NCBI RefSeq assembly: GCF_027409185.1
Contig: NC_084478.1
Coordinates: forward strand, 83,745,624 to 83,809,623
Reading direction: 5' to 3'
DNA: 64,000 nucleotides
DNA from: Cynocephalus volans
Taxonomy: Eukaryota; Chordata; Mammalia; Dermoptera; Cynocephalidae
Shown piece by piece: positions 10,421-21,042 of the stretch. A program made the position numbers and the translations under genes. The number at the start of each line of letters is the position of its first letter. The first letter of the stretch is position 1. Below the pieces are notes generated by a model. It was not told where the DNA came from, did no database searches, and saw only the letters and a program-made list of their open reading frames with translations.

Positions 10421-10991
10421 AATGCCTGTCATGCTTGCCCAGTATGTGCTCGAGAGTCCACACCCCCGGTGGGTACCCCATATAGATGGGCAAATAACTC
10501 GAGGAAGGGTGCCCCTGACTTGATGGAAAGTGGACTTTGTCGGACCACTGCCAAGGTCAGAGAATTTCAGATACATCTTCACTGCTGTTGATACAGCTAC
10601 TGGTCTTCTGTTTGTATGGCCTCATAAGGCCCCAGACCAGGTAAACACTGTGAAGGCATTGAATAGCCTTACGGCCATGTATGGCCAGCCTGTAGTCATA
10701 GAGAGTGACAATGGAACCCACTTTACTGGACATGAGTTTCAGAAGTGGGCTTCCCAGTTGTCTATTCAGTGGAAGTTACAAATGCTATATCATCCCCAGG
10801 CAGCAGGGATGACTGAGCTATACAATGATCTTTTAAAAAAGGGGCTAAGGGGTGGACATGGCAGTTATGGCCGACAGTCAGGATTCGAAATGAGAGACCC
10901 CACAAGGGCGGGCCCACTCCAGTGGAAGCTCTATTGCATAGGGCTGCAGCATGTATACAACTACAAGTCACTACTAGAGATGAGCTTTTGA
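10328..10991 (+). pseudogene. ERV integrase remnant
   Basis: The HHCC-type N-terminus is represented by CHACPVCARES near 10428-10457. After a frame change comes the core at 10530-10991: DFVGPLPR with the first catalytic Asp, then VIESDNGTHFTG with the second, then HPQAAGMTELYNDLL carrying the expected Glu. The frame is open from 10530 to 10991, the longest intact pol piece. Context and motif order make the family assignment firm; activity is excluded by the breaks around it. Confidence 0.85.
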
Positions 10992-11266
10992 AGCCAGGAT
11001 ATGGCAAGAATGGAAATATTCTCTTACCAGCCCCAACCTGTTTACAACAGGGACAGACAGTATAGTGGGAATGGCCTTGGAAATTGGAAGCCCCCCACAT
11101 ATGCTGGGTAGGCCTAATAGGGCCTTGGGGGAAAGGATTAGAAGAAGACTTGCAAATTTCACCTTGGGTGACAAGTACTTGGCCTCCTTGAGAAAACGTA
11201 ACATGGCCTGGAACAGATAAGTGCTCTATTCCAAAGGACACATTTGTATTATCATTATGGCCAATT

Positions 11267-11464
11267 ATGAGTTCCCCTATACTGTTACCTATAGAACCTA
11301 CAGATCCAACAGTACTAGCAGATAAAGTATGGTATCATAAACCAGGTAAGATACCTATTCCTGCAACCATCCTTTCCCAGGATGGCAAACTAGCATGTAT
11401 CTTACCAGAGGGGCGAGAGCTCCCCCTATTGGTACCAATAACCCTTGTGTCTTTTTGCCCATAG
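11267..11464 (+). pseudogene. Short ORF after integrase
   Basis: A 65-codon frame rich in proline (IEPTDPTVLADKVWYHKPGK) following the integrase. It could be the C-terminal integrase tail or a remnant of a downstream domain. I see no env features such as a signal peptide, an SU/TM cleavage site or a fusion peptide. Function not assigned. Confidence 0.35.
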
Positions 11465-11734
11465 TGTTCTGGCTGCAGGCACCAGAGTCGACTGGATACA
11501 GACATACGTTTGTGTGACCGATGTGTTGGTTTATTGAATATACACTGAACTTCATACCAATGATGACTACTAACCGGACATGTGCGGCTAATAATTGAAA
11601 GAACAAAACTACAGGACAAACCTTAAGGACAAGTCTTAAGGCATATTGGACAGAGGATAGGTTGTATGAATGTAAGGGTCACTTATCCTTACTAAGGGAA
11701 CACCGTGGAAGATTCTGAATGCATAGATTGTATG

Positions 11735-11758
11735 GTGAGGGGCCCTGAAGGGGTGGAT
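11735..11758 (+). other. Possible polypurine tract
   Basis: The 24 bases before the 3' LTR include GAGGGGCCCTGAAGGGGTGG. It is purine-rich but interrupted by pyrimidines. Its position directly against the LTR fits a plus-strand primer. Confidence 0.5.
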
Positions 11759-12117
11759 TGTTGGGAAAAGTAGGAAAATGTCAGGGCCCCTCGGATGTTC
11801 AGAATCTTGCTGAGCATTTGCTGTAAATATCCTCAAGTGTTCCTTGTTACTACTTTAAGTTGTGTATGGGCACCCAGGTGTCCAGGGTTGTGGACTTAAA
11901 TATAAAAGACTAACAGCTCTGATCCACAGTGCTGCTCAGAACTCTCAGAGAAGCCACTAGGATAGTTGCTCCTAGATCTAAATAAAACCCATTCATTTTT
12001 TTTATATGGCTCCTAGAACCTTCTTTTTCTATTACCTAGCTCACATACCTGCGTGTGGAGGGTTTGTAACCCAATCTGTGGACCAGACTCGAGGGGTCTG
12101 TAAGCCCTAGCTTTACA
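11759..12117 (+). repeat. 3' LTR of the provirus
   Basis: 359 bp, starts TGTTGGGAAAAG and ends TAGCTTTACA. Same TATA and AATAAA arrangement as the 5' LTR. Differences from the 5' copy include a 4-bp gap near the TACTGCTTAATGTAAG block and a gap in the CTATACCTACGG block. Confidence 0.85.
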
Positions 12118-12284
12118 CCCTGACAGTAGTAATATAGCAGTAACACAGCCTTGTTAAGGTCTCTCATGATACACTCCCATAAAGTAACCATGGCATTGCT
12201 CAGAGTTGCTGGGCATGTTCTCACAGGTTTTTCTCTAAGAGGTTCTTCTCTATAGATCTGAACTCATCAGGGAAAAGGACTACA

Positions 12285-12955
12285 TTAGTTTTCTACTGCT
12301 CTGTAACAGATCACCACAAACTTGACTGCTGAAAACAGTCATTTATTACCTTACAGTTCTATAGAAGTCCAGGCATGGTGTAGCTGTGCTTCTCTGCTTA
12401 AGGTCTCACAAGGCTGAAATCAGGGTGTTGGCTGGGCTGCATTCCTTTCTGGATACTCTAGGGAATAATTCACTTCCAAGCTCATTCAGGTTGTCGAAGA
12501 ATTCATTTTCTTGCAGCTCTAGGACAGAAGTCCCTATTCTGCTAGTTGCTGGCTGGGGAATGTGCTCAGCTCCTATAGGTTTCCCCTCTCCATTGGCAGT
12601 TTACAACATGGGTGTATGCTTTTATTCCAAGCCAAATGGGCCACATCTCTCTGACTTCCTCTTCTGCCAGTCGAACAAAACTCTACTTTTAAAGCACTCA
12701 CGTGAAATGATTATATTGTGTAATGATAAAATTTAAAAGAGCTTTCACCATAAAAAAAAAAGTGCACTCATGTCATTAGGACATGCCCACTAGATAAAAA
12801 TCAGCTGTGCCACATGACATAACCTAATCACAGGAATAAAATGCATCATCTTCACAGTCCTGGGGTTTATGCGGAGCATGAACACCAGGGAGAAGGAAGT
12901 CTCGGGGGGCATCTTTCAATCCTGCCTACAACAGGATGGACACACTTTTTCCTTT
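12285..12955 (+). repeat. Old interspersed repeat, family not named
   Basis: Begins TTAGTTTTCTACTGCTCTGT and ends TCCTGCCTACAACA, with 'GGTCTCACAAGGCTGAAATC' and a 'CCCACTAG-ATAAAAATC' area between. I recognise this as a common old mammalian repeat from its word order but cannot assign a name with confidence. A second partial copy lies at 26790-27030. Confidence 0.5.
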
Positions 12956-13544
12956 TTAAAAAAAGTCCTTTGGTTGATTCTCCATCCAGAATGAAGGCTG
13001 ACTGAAACATAGCATAGCTTCTCAACTGATGTGCTATGAATAGGTAACAAATAAGACCAGATATTGATTCCCTCAGCCTTTGGGAAGCAGCCTGGGGTTG
13101 ACCTAAGCCTCTTAGCCCAGTGGATTCATGCTGTGAGTCGCCTTAGTCACATACTCCAGGAAGTTGTGCAAACATTAGAATTTTTGTCCGCTTGACACGA
13201 AAAAGGTCAGAAACTTCAGAAAGTTTGGAAAATCAAAACAAGCTATTGAGACCTAACTTAGACCTGATGTCTATTATAGACCAGGTCATTGTGATATTTA
13301 ATTGTGCCTTGAATGTGCAAGGTGCTATTTAGAATACAGACATGCTATCCAAGATTTGTGTGTGGGATGGGCATTATATTTTGGTTAAAATGCAATTGTT
13401 TTTCTCTACATGATTTAAAAGAAAAATGCATAAAACAGAAATTATAAATCTGTGTTAATGGGTATACACAATGTATAAAATGTAATTTGTGATAGTAACA
13501 ACATAAATGGGAGGGAAGAAGCTGCATAAGAGGAAAGTTTTTGT
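12956..13544. other. Unassigned intergenic sequence
   Basis: About 590 bp without recognisable gene or repeat. Confidence 0.45.
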
Positions 13545-14328
13545 ATATGACTAAAGCAAAGTTGGTATTAATTCAAAATAGTTATAAATTTAAGATGCTT
13601 ATTGTAATCCCCAGGGTAACCACTAAGAAAATAACTAAAAAATATACAGAAAATAAAAATATAAGGGGATGAAAATGGTACAATACAAAAAATCAGTTAA
13701 ACACAAAAGAAGGCAATAATGTTGAAAATGAGGAATAAAAAACATGACACAGAAAACAAATAGCAAAATGGCTTAAGTAAATCCTTATCAGTAACTATTT
13801 TAAATGTAAATAAACTCTCCAGTGAAAGGGCAGAGGTTGACAAAATGGGTGAAGAATCATAATCCAACTATATGCTGCAGCTTTGAATTGTGTCCCCCAA
13901 GTTTTATGTATTAGAAGCTTGATCCCCACTGTGACAGAGTTAAGAGGGTGGGAAATCCTATTAGGGTAATTGAAAGGTGGGGTATTGAAGAAGTGATTAG
14001 ATTGTGAGGACCATGCCCTAGTGAATGGATCAATCCATTGATAGTTTAATGGTGGTGATAGGCATGGTTCTGATGGCTTTAAAAGGAGAGAGTGTGAGAA
14101 GCACTCTCTCTTGCTCCTGCCAGTTTGTCATGTTATACCTTGCATCGCTGTAGGGTCACCACTAAGAATAAGGCCTTCACCAGATGTGTTCCCTGGGCTT
14201 TGGATTTCCTAGCCTCTGAAACTGTAAGCAATAAGTACTGTTTCTTTATAAATTACCTAGTTCAGGTATTTCTCTTATAAACAACAGAAACAGATGAATA
14301 CAGCTGCCTACAAGAAACTCACTCCCCA
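13545..14328 (+). mobile_element. L1 fragment (ORF1-ORF2 junction), split by a MaLR LTR
   Basis: 13545-13878 carries L1 words such as CAGTAACTATTTTAAATGTAA and AATCCAACTATATGCTG, from just before and at the start of ORF2. The sentence continues as CTGCCTACAAGAAACTCACTC at 14308-14328, after the LTR. Only about 350 bp of L1 survive. Confidence 0.7.
13876..14303 (+). mobile_element. MaLR (MST/MLT1-type) solo LTR
   Basis: Contains TTTGAATTGTGTCCCCCAAG, GAAGCTTGATCCCCACTGTG, GTGATTAGATTGTGAGGACC, CTCCTGCCAG and GCCTCTGAAACTGTAAGCAATA. This is the word order of MaLR LTRs in forward orientation. It interrupts an L1 fragment, with GC/AGC-type duplicated bases at the edges. Confidence 0.8.
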
Positions 14329-14329
14329 T

Positions 14330-15175
14330 CATTTCCCCCTGAAGTACCACATATTAGCCTCCAAAGTGGTCTGTTTGCAGGTTTGATTCCCTACAAACCA
14401 TTTCCCCAAATCACAGTAATCATTCTAAAATAACCGTCCTCTAAAAAAATCCACCTTCAGTGACTCTCTGATGCTTAGAATAAAATACAAATATTGTACT
14501 ATGGTTTATAGAATTTGCCAAAGAATTGCCCCTAGTTCTCCATATTTACCTCTTTATCCCTCTATACTCCAACCATAAACTCAACTGCTTTCTATTTTCC
14601 ACTTATTTTGGGGGTTTTGTTTGTGATGATTCCTTCTTTCTGAGCAATTCTTACTCATCCTTCAGGTAACAGTCTCTTCCAGAAAGCCTTCTCTAACCAA
14701 TGCCCATTGCTCCCCACTCCTGAAATTTACCTACTCTGATATCATAATATTGAAATTTCCTACATTTTTTTGTATATCTCCCCATTGGATGTGGTTATTA
14801 TTCATTATTCTGCTGCCTAATGACCTTTTTTTGTTTTTATAACTGCTGGGGAAGCCACAGGACCACTAGTTACACTGGTAGCTAGGTTCCCTGCTGGCTG
14901 CTCCACACTTGAGTTTATTATGGACACCTGGGTAATGCCTAAGTTTTGTTTGAATACAGCCAACATGACCGTTTCATTCTACTCTTACCCTAAAAGTAAA
15001 GAATGTCTGGAATCTTTTGGACGTACCCCTGTATTCACCTAATAAAAATACTTCTCTAAAAAAAAAAAAATGCCTATCTTATGTCTATCTTATCCAGCAC
15101 TGTAATCTTCAATCACCTACAACAGGGCCAGACAGTTCATAAGTGCCTAATTAATTTTTGTTGAATGCATATGTT
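14330..15175 (+). repeat. LINE L2 3' end with an internal insertion
   Basis: 14640-14835 has CATCCTTCAGGTAACAGTCT and AGAAAGCCTTCTCTAACCAA. The end of the L2 follows at 15085-15175 with CAGGGCCAGACAGTTCATAA and TTTTTGTTGAATGCATATG. Between them, 14836-15072 is foreign (see separate entry). Confidence 0.65.
14836..15072 (+). other. Unidentified retroposed segment with poly(A)
   Basis: About 235 bp ending in AATAAAAATACTTCTCT and a run of 13 A (15059-15071), placed inside an L2. The polyadenylation signal 13 bases before the A run suggests a reverse-transcribed RNA 3' end. I do not recognise the source transcript and no clear TSD is visible. Confidence 0.45.
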
Positions 15176-15179
15176 TGAA

Positions 15180-15300
15180 AATTACCAGAGGTGGAAAGGG
15201 GGGAGGGGGAGGGGAGGCTAGGAAGAAATTAGTAAAGGGCCACGAAAAATATTCACGTTTTGTAATGATAAAATTTTTAAAAAAGAAAAAGAAAAAAATT
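15180..15300 (+). repeat. L1 3'-tail fragment
   Basis: GGGGGGAGGGGGAGGGGAGG followed by TAAAGGGCCACGAAAAAT and an A-rich end. The same arrangement occurs at 52030-52075 and, more diverged, at the 3' end of the full-length L1 near 45330-45420. Confidence 0.55.
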
Positions 15301-15626
15301 TGCAGTGCTATTCAGCCATGGGTATTTACTGACAGGCTGCTTGATTCCAGAAGGAAAAAGAGAAGGGGTCATGAATGTAAACTTTTAGAATAATATTAAT
15401 AACTCAGGTGAGATGGGTGGAATCTGGGGACCCTTCTATTAAGGAGGAAACTGGAATGCTGAATGATAATGTGGGGAAATGTAACACACACAAAGTCCAT
15501 AGGCAAGCTTCATCTCTATCTGTGGAAAAATTGGAGATATGTGTAAAGTGCAACTCAGCATATCACAAGTCAGGTTCTACCAATACATGTGTTAGGACTG
15601 GGAAACACTGAGAAGGAGACATGGTT

Positions 15627-16088
15627 TGTTGGGCCCATTTTTAGGAGTAAACATTATCTGTGAGCCACATGGTGCCTATGGGTGGAGGATGAAGATGGCG
15701 CCCGCGGGAAGTAGGGGAGGCGTAACCCAAGATAGCTCCAAAAGGTTTTTATTGGTCCTCCAGTATTTCCGCACTCGTGAACCCTGCGTGATCGCTATGC
15801 TCAACATGTTAGTACAAAATGCATGCCCGCGTGATCCTTTAATTGATTGGTTAGTTCATGGAAAGCTTATATAAATTGCAGTGTAATGGCAATAAAGTGG
15901 AACTGCCCTGACAGAACCCCTGCCACGTCTCAGTGTCTCTTTCACGGGGCTCGGTTGGTGGGCAGCAGGCTCCCTTTTGCCCGAGATCCCTCGGTCCCAA
16001 CACCGGGGGTAATCCTGTCGGCTCCTTCTCCTCTGGGTCTGCGGGAGGACCCCAGGCACGCCCCCGCAATTGTTGAAGATTCTATACA
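15627..16088 (+). mobile_element. CpG-rich solo LTR, ERV2 (betaretrovirus)-like
   Basis: About 460 bp. A TATATAAA box at 15868-15875 and an AATAAA signal at 15891-15896 are spaced as in a short-R LTR. Downstream come GTCTCAGTGTCTCTTTCACG and a GC-rich U5. The segment holds many CpGs (for example GGCGCCCGCGGG at 15698-15709) in AT-rich surroundings. TG and CA ends are proposed at 15627 and 16088, but no 6-bp TSD was found, so the edges are uncertain. No internal retroviral sequence is attached. Short antisense frames here are not supported as genes. Confidence 0.6.
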
Positions 16089-17835
16089 TTAATAATAACA
16101 AACAAAATATTGGCTCTTCAGAGACCTATATATATACCTAATGACTTAGGTACTTTAGTATTCCCTTAGAATGTATTTTATGCCCTTTCATCTTTTAACC
16201 TGTGGCAGCAAGCATTATCCATTTGCTTGGCAAAGAATCATCTTGATCAATGAGAGCCCAGTTCTGATGAGCAAGAACTGCTAGTCTGGTAGTCAGAATT
16301 TTACTTTCCACCCAACTTTTATTCAGTAATTTACTGAATGATACCATCTATATTAGGAGCAAAGTACTGTGCTGGGTGGTGCTGTGGAGGAATCATAAAG
16401 TAAGAAAATTTCTTAAGAAGCTTACAGTAAAGCAGAGAATGACACAAATACTTATGTACACAAGTCCAAAGAATGAAGGGTTTGGAACCAGGAAAGATGA
16501 ATTTCAACTGGGTTTGGGAATGGAAAAAATACGTTTTTTGAAGGATGCAGGATTTTAGCTGGGCTTTCTTTGAAGAATGGATAAACCCTCCAGGTATGGG
16601 GGAGTAGAGCACTCCATGCAGAAGTAATAACTTAAACACGGGTCATGAAGTAAAAGTAAAAAAAGTAATTGGGTGATGGTGATGAAGGCATATATGTGTA
16701 AGACTTGTGCATTCAAGTCTGAAATGGAAGATGATACTAAAGGCTATAAATTGGAGCTTAACTGTGGAGGGTCTCAAATGCTGGGCTGAGGAGTTAGAAC
16801 TGTATTAAGAAGTGAGCCCAAGCTTAGACATGTGTTTTAGGAAGATAACTCTGAGAGCAGTGGGAGAGTGGGAGAGGAATGGACTGGTAGGGAGAAGAAA
16901 GTAGAGATATAGGCTACTTTAAGGTGTTACAATTTTCCATTTGAAAGTGATAAATGGGGGTGGGGGTTTCAGGTAATAAGAGCCTAAACAGGGAGGGGGC
17001 AATGAGAGTGAAGAAAGAAAAAACAAACTGGAGATACCTGAATGAGCAAGAGTAAATTAATGGACTTTGACTTTTGAGGGATTCTGAAGACATCAGTAGA
17101 CTAGGATGACAAAGCTGACTTGAACTGAAATAAAGAATGAAGAAAGAAGTTGTTTTCTTAATCATTCACATATCTGATGCAAAATGTTGCTTTGGAAGTT
17201 CCAGATATGTTTTGAGCAGGTCTTTGGGCAATCAGCGGAGTTAACAGCAGATGCCAGAATTTAAAGTAAAACAAGCTTCACACTAGTGAAAGTCAGGCAC
17301 TTCTTAGGTTTCCTTTGTGCCTTTCATCTTACACTTGCACGCAGAGAATCTTTTTCCTTACAAAGGCCAAATATCATTTTAGAACAGCTTCTTAGTTCAA
17401 TTTATGATAGTAAAAGTCTGATGACCTCTTAAACATGCAGGGTAATAGGGAGAACAAGCTGGAAAGAGAATTATAGGAATGAAAAAATAATTCAGAGACT
17501 TATTTATTCGATAGAGGTAGGGAGGCCACTTAAAAGGCTATTACAAGAATTAAAAGATAAGCTCTACAGTCAATGTTACACTAAGAATGTATCTTGCTTA
17601 ATACACACTTACTGAAATGCCATAAGCAAGGGCCTTCCTAGATGCTATGGGAGTTACAAAGGTGGACAAAATGGTCCTAGCTCTCCAGAAGCTTACAGTC
17701 TAGTGTGGCATAAATAAGAAAAAAATCACAATGAGTACAAGCCTAGGTAACTAACTGGAAGCGTAGCTGGTGCCTTAATAGAGGTAAAAAAAAAAAAAAA
17801 AAAACACATCCGTTTTTATATCCAACCGTCTGAGA
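16089..17835. other. Mostly unassigned, with two old LINE/MIR-like patches
   Basis: 16330-16440 (AGTACTGTGCTGGGTGGTGC, AGAAGCTTACAGTAAAGC) and 17590-17710 (GATGCTATGGGAGTTACAAA, CAGAAGCTTACAGTCTAGTG) resemble one ancient CR1/L3-like repeat. The rest is unique AT-rich sequence without a supported gene. Confidence 0.45.
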
Positions 17836-17922
17836 TGTGTGTGTGTGTATACATATATATATATGTGTGCATATATACATATATGTGTGTATATATATGT
17901 GTATATGTGTGTGTATATATAT
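17836..17922. repeat. TG/TA microsatellite
   Basis: Alternating purine-pyrimidine tract mixing TGTGTG and TATATA blocks. The open frame through it is low-complexity and not a gene. Confidence 0.95.
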
Positions 17923-18848
17923 TGTCAGGATCCATGGTTTGTTACATGTCTGAACATTATATTTTAACAGCTCTCAAGTGTCTGAAGGAGTGGAAATGGG
18001 GCATTTTGGATTGGAAAATGAAAGATAACTTTATTCTTAAGTCTAGCTATGGCACTTAACGTTTTATATTAAGGAGCTCAATACATTTTAACATACATTC
18101 CTATTCTCTCATACCATTCCTGTGAGGCACAGGGAGACAGACATTATCCAGAGTACACAGTGAAGTCATCTCTCTAGGGTTCCTCAACAACAATCAATAA
18201 CAGAGCCAGGACTGGAATGCAGGTTTCCTAACTCCTACTCTAAACTCTACTAGTCTAAACTCTACTCCTTCCCAAGATGATACTTCTTTTTTAAAAAGTT
18301 CAGTAAAATCCTCTCCATTAGGAATTGTCAACTATAATTTGTTTATGACATTTCTGTTCATTCCAAATCCTAGTTCCTGGAAACATTTAAAAATCATTGC
18401 ATTAGAATTTACTGCAGACAGGTTCTTGAGCTTCTGCTGACTTGGCAGAGTCTGTAGCCTGAATTCCCAATGAGGCCCACCATTAACAGGGACTTTTTAA
18501 AATCTAAGGTGTGTGATAGTCCCTCTGAATCCACCAAAGAGCAGGGCAAGAACTGACCTTGAAACCTGCTTTCCCTTAAAAAATTGGAGCCCATTTTGAT
18601 ATGGGGAATTACTACTACCCAGATGCCTTTGTTAGTCATGTTCCTAAAAGATTAGTCATTCAAGCAACAAATTTAGTTCCCATTACATGCTAGGGAAGAC
18701 ATAAATCAGAATCTCATCCTTTTTTGTGATAACTGAGCCAGGATACTTGTAAGCAAAGAGGACTTGGGAACCTAGATCTGGGTTACTAAACATTGACCCT
18801 TTCTTGAGGCTGTAAGTTCTTGAACATGGCATTTGGATGGTTACAATT
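17923..18848. other. Unassigned sequence with a faint MIR patch
   Basis: 18120-18260 has traces of a reversed MIR (ACAGAGCCAGGACTGGAATG). Nothing else recognised. Confidence 0.4.
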
Positions 18849-18958
18849 TGTGTGTGTGTGTGTGTGTGTGTCTATGTGTATGTACACACACACACACACA
18901 CATACAAATATGTATATACATACACATACATGTATATATACACATACATACATATACA
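18849..18958. repeat. TG/CA/TA microsatellite with inverted symmetry
   Basis: (TG)n followed by TCTATGTGTATGTACA, then (CA)n and TATACATACACATACA words. The TG run followed by a CA run can pair as a hairpin. Confidence 0.95.
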
Positions 18959-19827
18959 AGTACAATTAAAATGTTATTTCTGATGAAAAGGGATTTTACT
19001 GTTGTAACACAGTTGGAAGAAGACTGAACTCAACAAAGCAGTAGCTCTACTTGAAAATCTATAATTACAAGAAAGAAAGACCAATAAAGTTAGTAGGAGG
19101 ATAAAATACAAATATTCCTGTGTTTGTCTCCTGTTCTTACAAGACGTGGGGGTACAATACATATCTTGATTCAGAGAAAAGACTAGGATGAGCCTTAAAT
19201 TGCTAAAAAAGTTCCTTATTATGAATAATCTAAATCTTTCCTGCCGTAATTGAAGCACATTTACTCTTTTTCTGCATCAATATGAGGTTGTGTAAGAATA
19301 GGAAAATATAGGATTCAGAATGAGGAGTCCTGGTTTCTCCAAGCTCTGTCATTCATTCATTCATTCACTCACTCACTTAGGTATTTATACCTCAAATATC
19401 TATTGAGTCTCTACATCACACTAGTTACTTCGGATGCAGTGATGAACATTACTGTGTGACTTTACGTAAGTCATCTTTTCTTGAGCTTGAATTTTCTTAT
19501 CTATAAAATGTAAGTATGGGACTTGCTCTTTAAAAACACTTTTAATCTTGAAAAAGAGACAATGGCTGTGAAAATGCTTTGCTAATGGCAAAGCACTGTA
19601 CACGTGTAAGAGTATAATGCTAGGTTGCCCAAAGATAACATGTACAATTTGTTTTCCCACACTTTTCAAGTATTACCTTAATTTGCACAGACTTCATAGA
19701 ACTCACTTCAAGTCACAGATGAGACCATGACTTCCTCTCTGCCCAGAAACCAATTTCTTTGTTTGAGAAGAGGCAACATTTCTAATAATGCTTGGAGCTT
19801 CAAGCCATGTACCACATCCTATATATA
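18959..19827. other. Unassigned intergenic sequence
   Basis: About 870 bp. A short ATTC/ACTC tandem lies at 19350-19378. No gene recognised. Confidence 0.45.
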
Positions 19828-21042
19828 CAGAACATTTCTCATATGTATCGGTCCCAAGACCCCTTTTATACTCTTAAAAATAATTGAGGATCCCAAATAG
19901 CTTTTTTTCATATGGGTTATATCTATCAATGTTTACTGTATTGGAAATTAAATGAGAAAAATCTAATGTGTTTATTATTTAAAAATAGTAAACCCATTAC
20001 ATAAACACAAAATTTGAATGAAAAATATTATTTTACAACAAATAAACAAGAAGAGTGGCTTTTTTTACAGATTCGCAAGTCTCTTTAATGTCTGGATTAA
20101 TAGAAGATAGCTGGACTCTCTTATCTGCTTCTGATTCCATCTGTTGTGATATGCTGATTTGGATGAAAAAAATTCGGTCTTGGATATATAGTTGGAAAAG
20201 GGAGGAGTATTTAAATAGCTTTTTCAGATAACTATGGATATTCTTTTTGATTCTACAGCAAACTTGACAAGCGGTAGTTTCTTAACGTTTGCAATGTGTC
20301 ATCTGACACCATATCAATAAATCTTTTAGATTCTGCCATATTAAAATCTACTGGCCTATCTATCATGCATTTTGAATGGATATTTTACCCCTGCATGATT
20401 TTGGAATATCATGCACTGGTTATATGGAAAATATTGTCCACTGATTTATGCAGGTCTTCCAAATGTTGACACAATCCATTATGAAATATCCAAAACATTA
20501 CGTTATAATATCAACATTGATCTCTTCAGAAAAATCACTAAATATTGGGAAGCTATCAGGCTCACAGTGGTGGATACAGGTTTTTCAAAATTGTAATTAT
20601 TTTCCCTGAGAGCTCAAATTTTATCTTTGGTAACAAATAATGTTCATTGTTTTCCTTGAAGTGACATGATCACTTTATTAATTTTTGAGAGAAAAGGTCT
20701 GTCAAATACTCAAATCTTAATAGCATAGTTCTTCTGTCAGTCCTCTTTTCAAGTGAAAATGGTGTTCCATGAAAAAAGTGATTAGTTCAGCTCTCAACTC
20801 AAACAACTGCACAAGTGCTTTTCTTTTAGACAACCATCACAGTTCAGTGTGCAGCAGAAGTGCTTTATGTATACTTCCTATTTCATACCCCAGAATATTT
20901 TTTAAGTGTACTCAAAGGTTGAGATTTAATAAAATATCTTTTAATGTTTTATCAAGTATATTCTTAAGTGAAACCATCAATTTAAAAAATTTTACTCTAA
21001 GTACATGATGGTGAAGAATGCGATGACTAGTAATACAATTTG

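Larger units (their letters stand above)
6385..12117 (+). mobile_element. Decayed ERV-L-type (class III) provirus, LTR to LTR
   Basis: A 5.7-kb endogenous retrovirus with both LTRs (6385-6751 and 11759-12117) and remnants of gag, protease, reverse transcriptase, RNase H and integrase in the usual order. I see no env between the end of pol and the 3' LTR, where only about 300 bp remain. The character of the integrase and RT blocks and the lack of env suggest an ERV-L relative; this assignment is inference. Every gene carries frameshifts or stops, and two catalytic motifs are altered, so the copy is dead. By eye the LTRs differ at roughly 14 positions plus a few small indels over about 355 bp, near 4%, so it is moderately young. 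Confidence 0.85.

Noticed and set aside
10762-11241. 159-codon minus-strand ORF
   Set aside because: It is antisense to integrase and post-integrase sequence of the provirus.
11465-11758. Possible env gene of the provirus
   Set aside because: Only about 300 bp remain, with no signal peptide, cleavage site or membrane anchor.
12386-12736. 116-codon plus-strand ORF
   Set aside because: It falls entirely within an old interspersed repeat and has no recognisable protein features.
17835-18059. 74-codon ORF rich in Cys, Val and Tyr
   Set aside because: It is a translation of a TG/TA microsatellite followed by unique sequence.
20411-20596. 61-codon plus-strand ORF in the hAT element
   Set aside because: The transposase runs on the other strand; this is an antisense chance frame.
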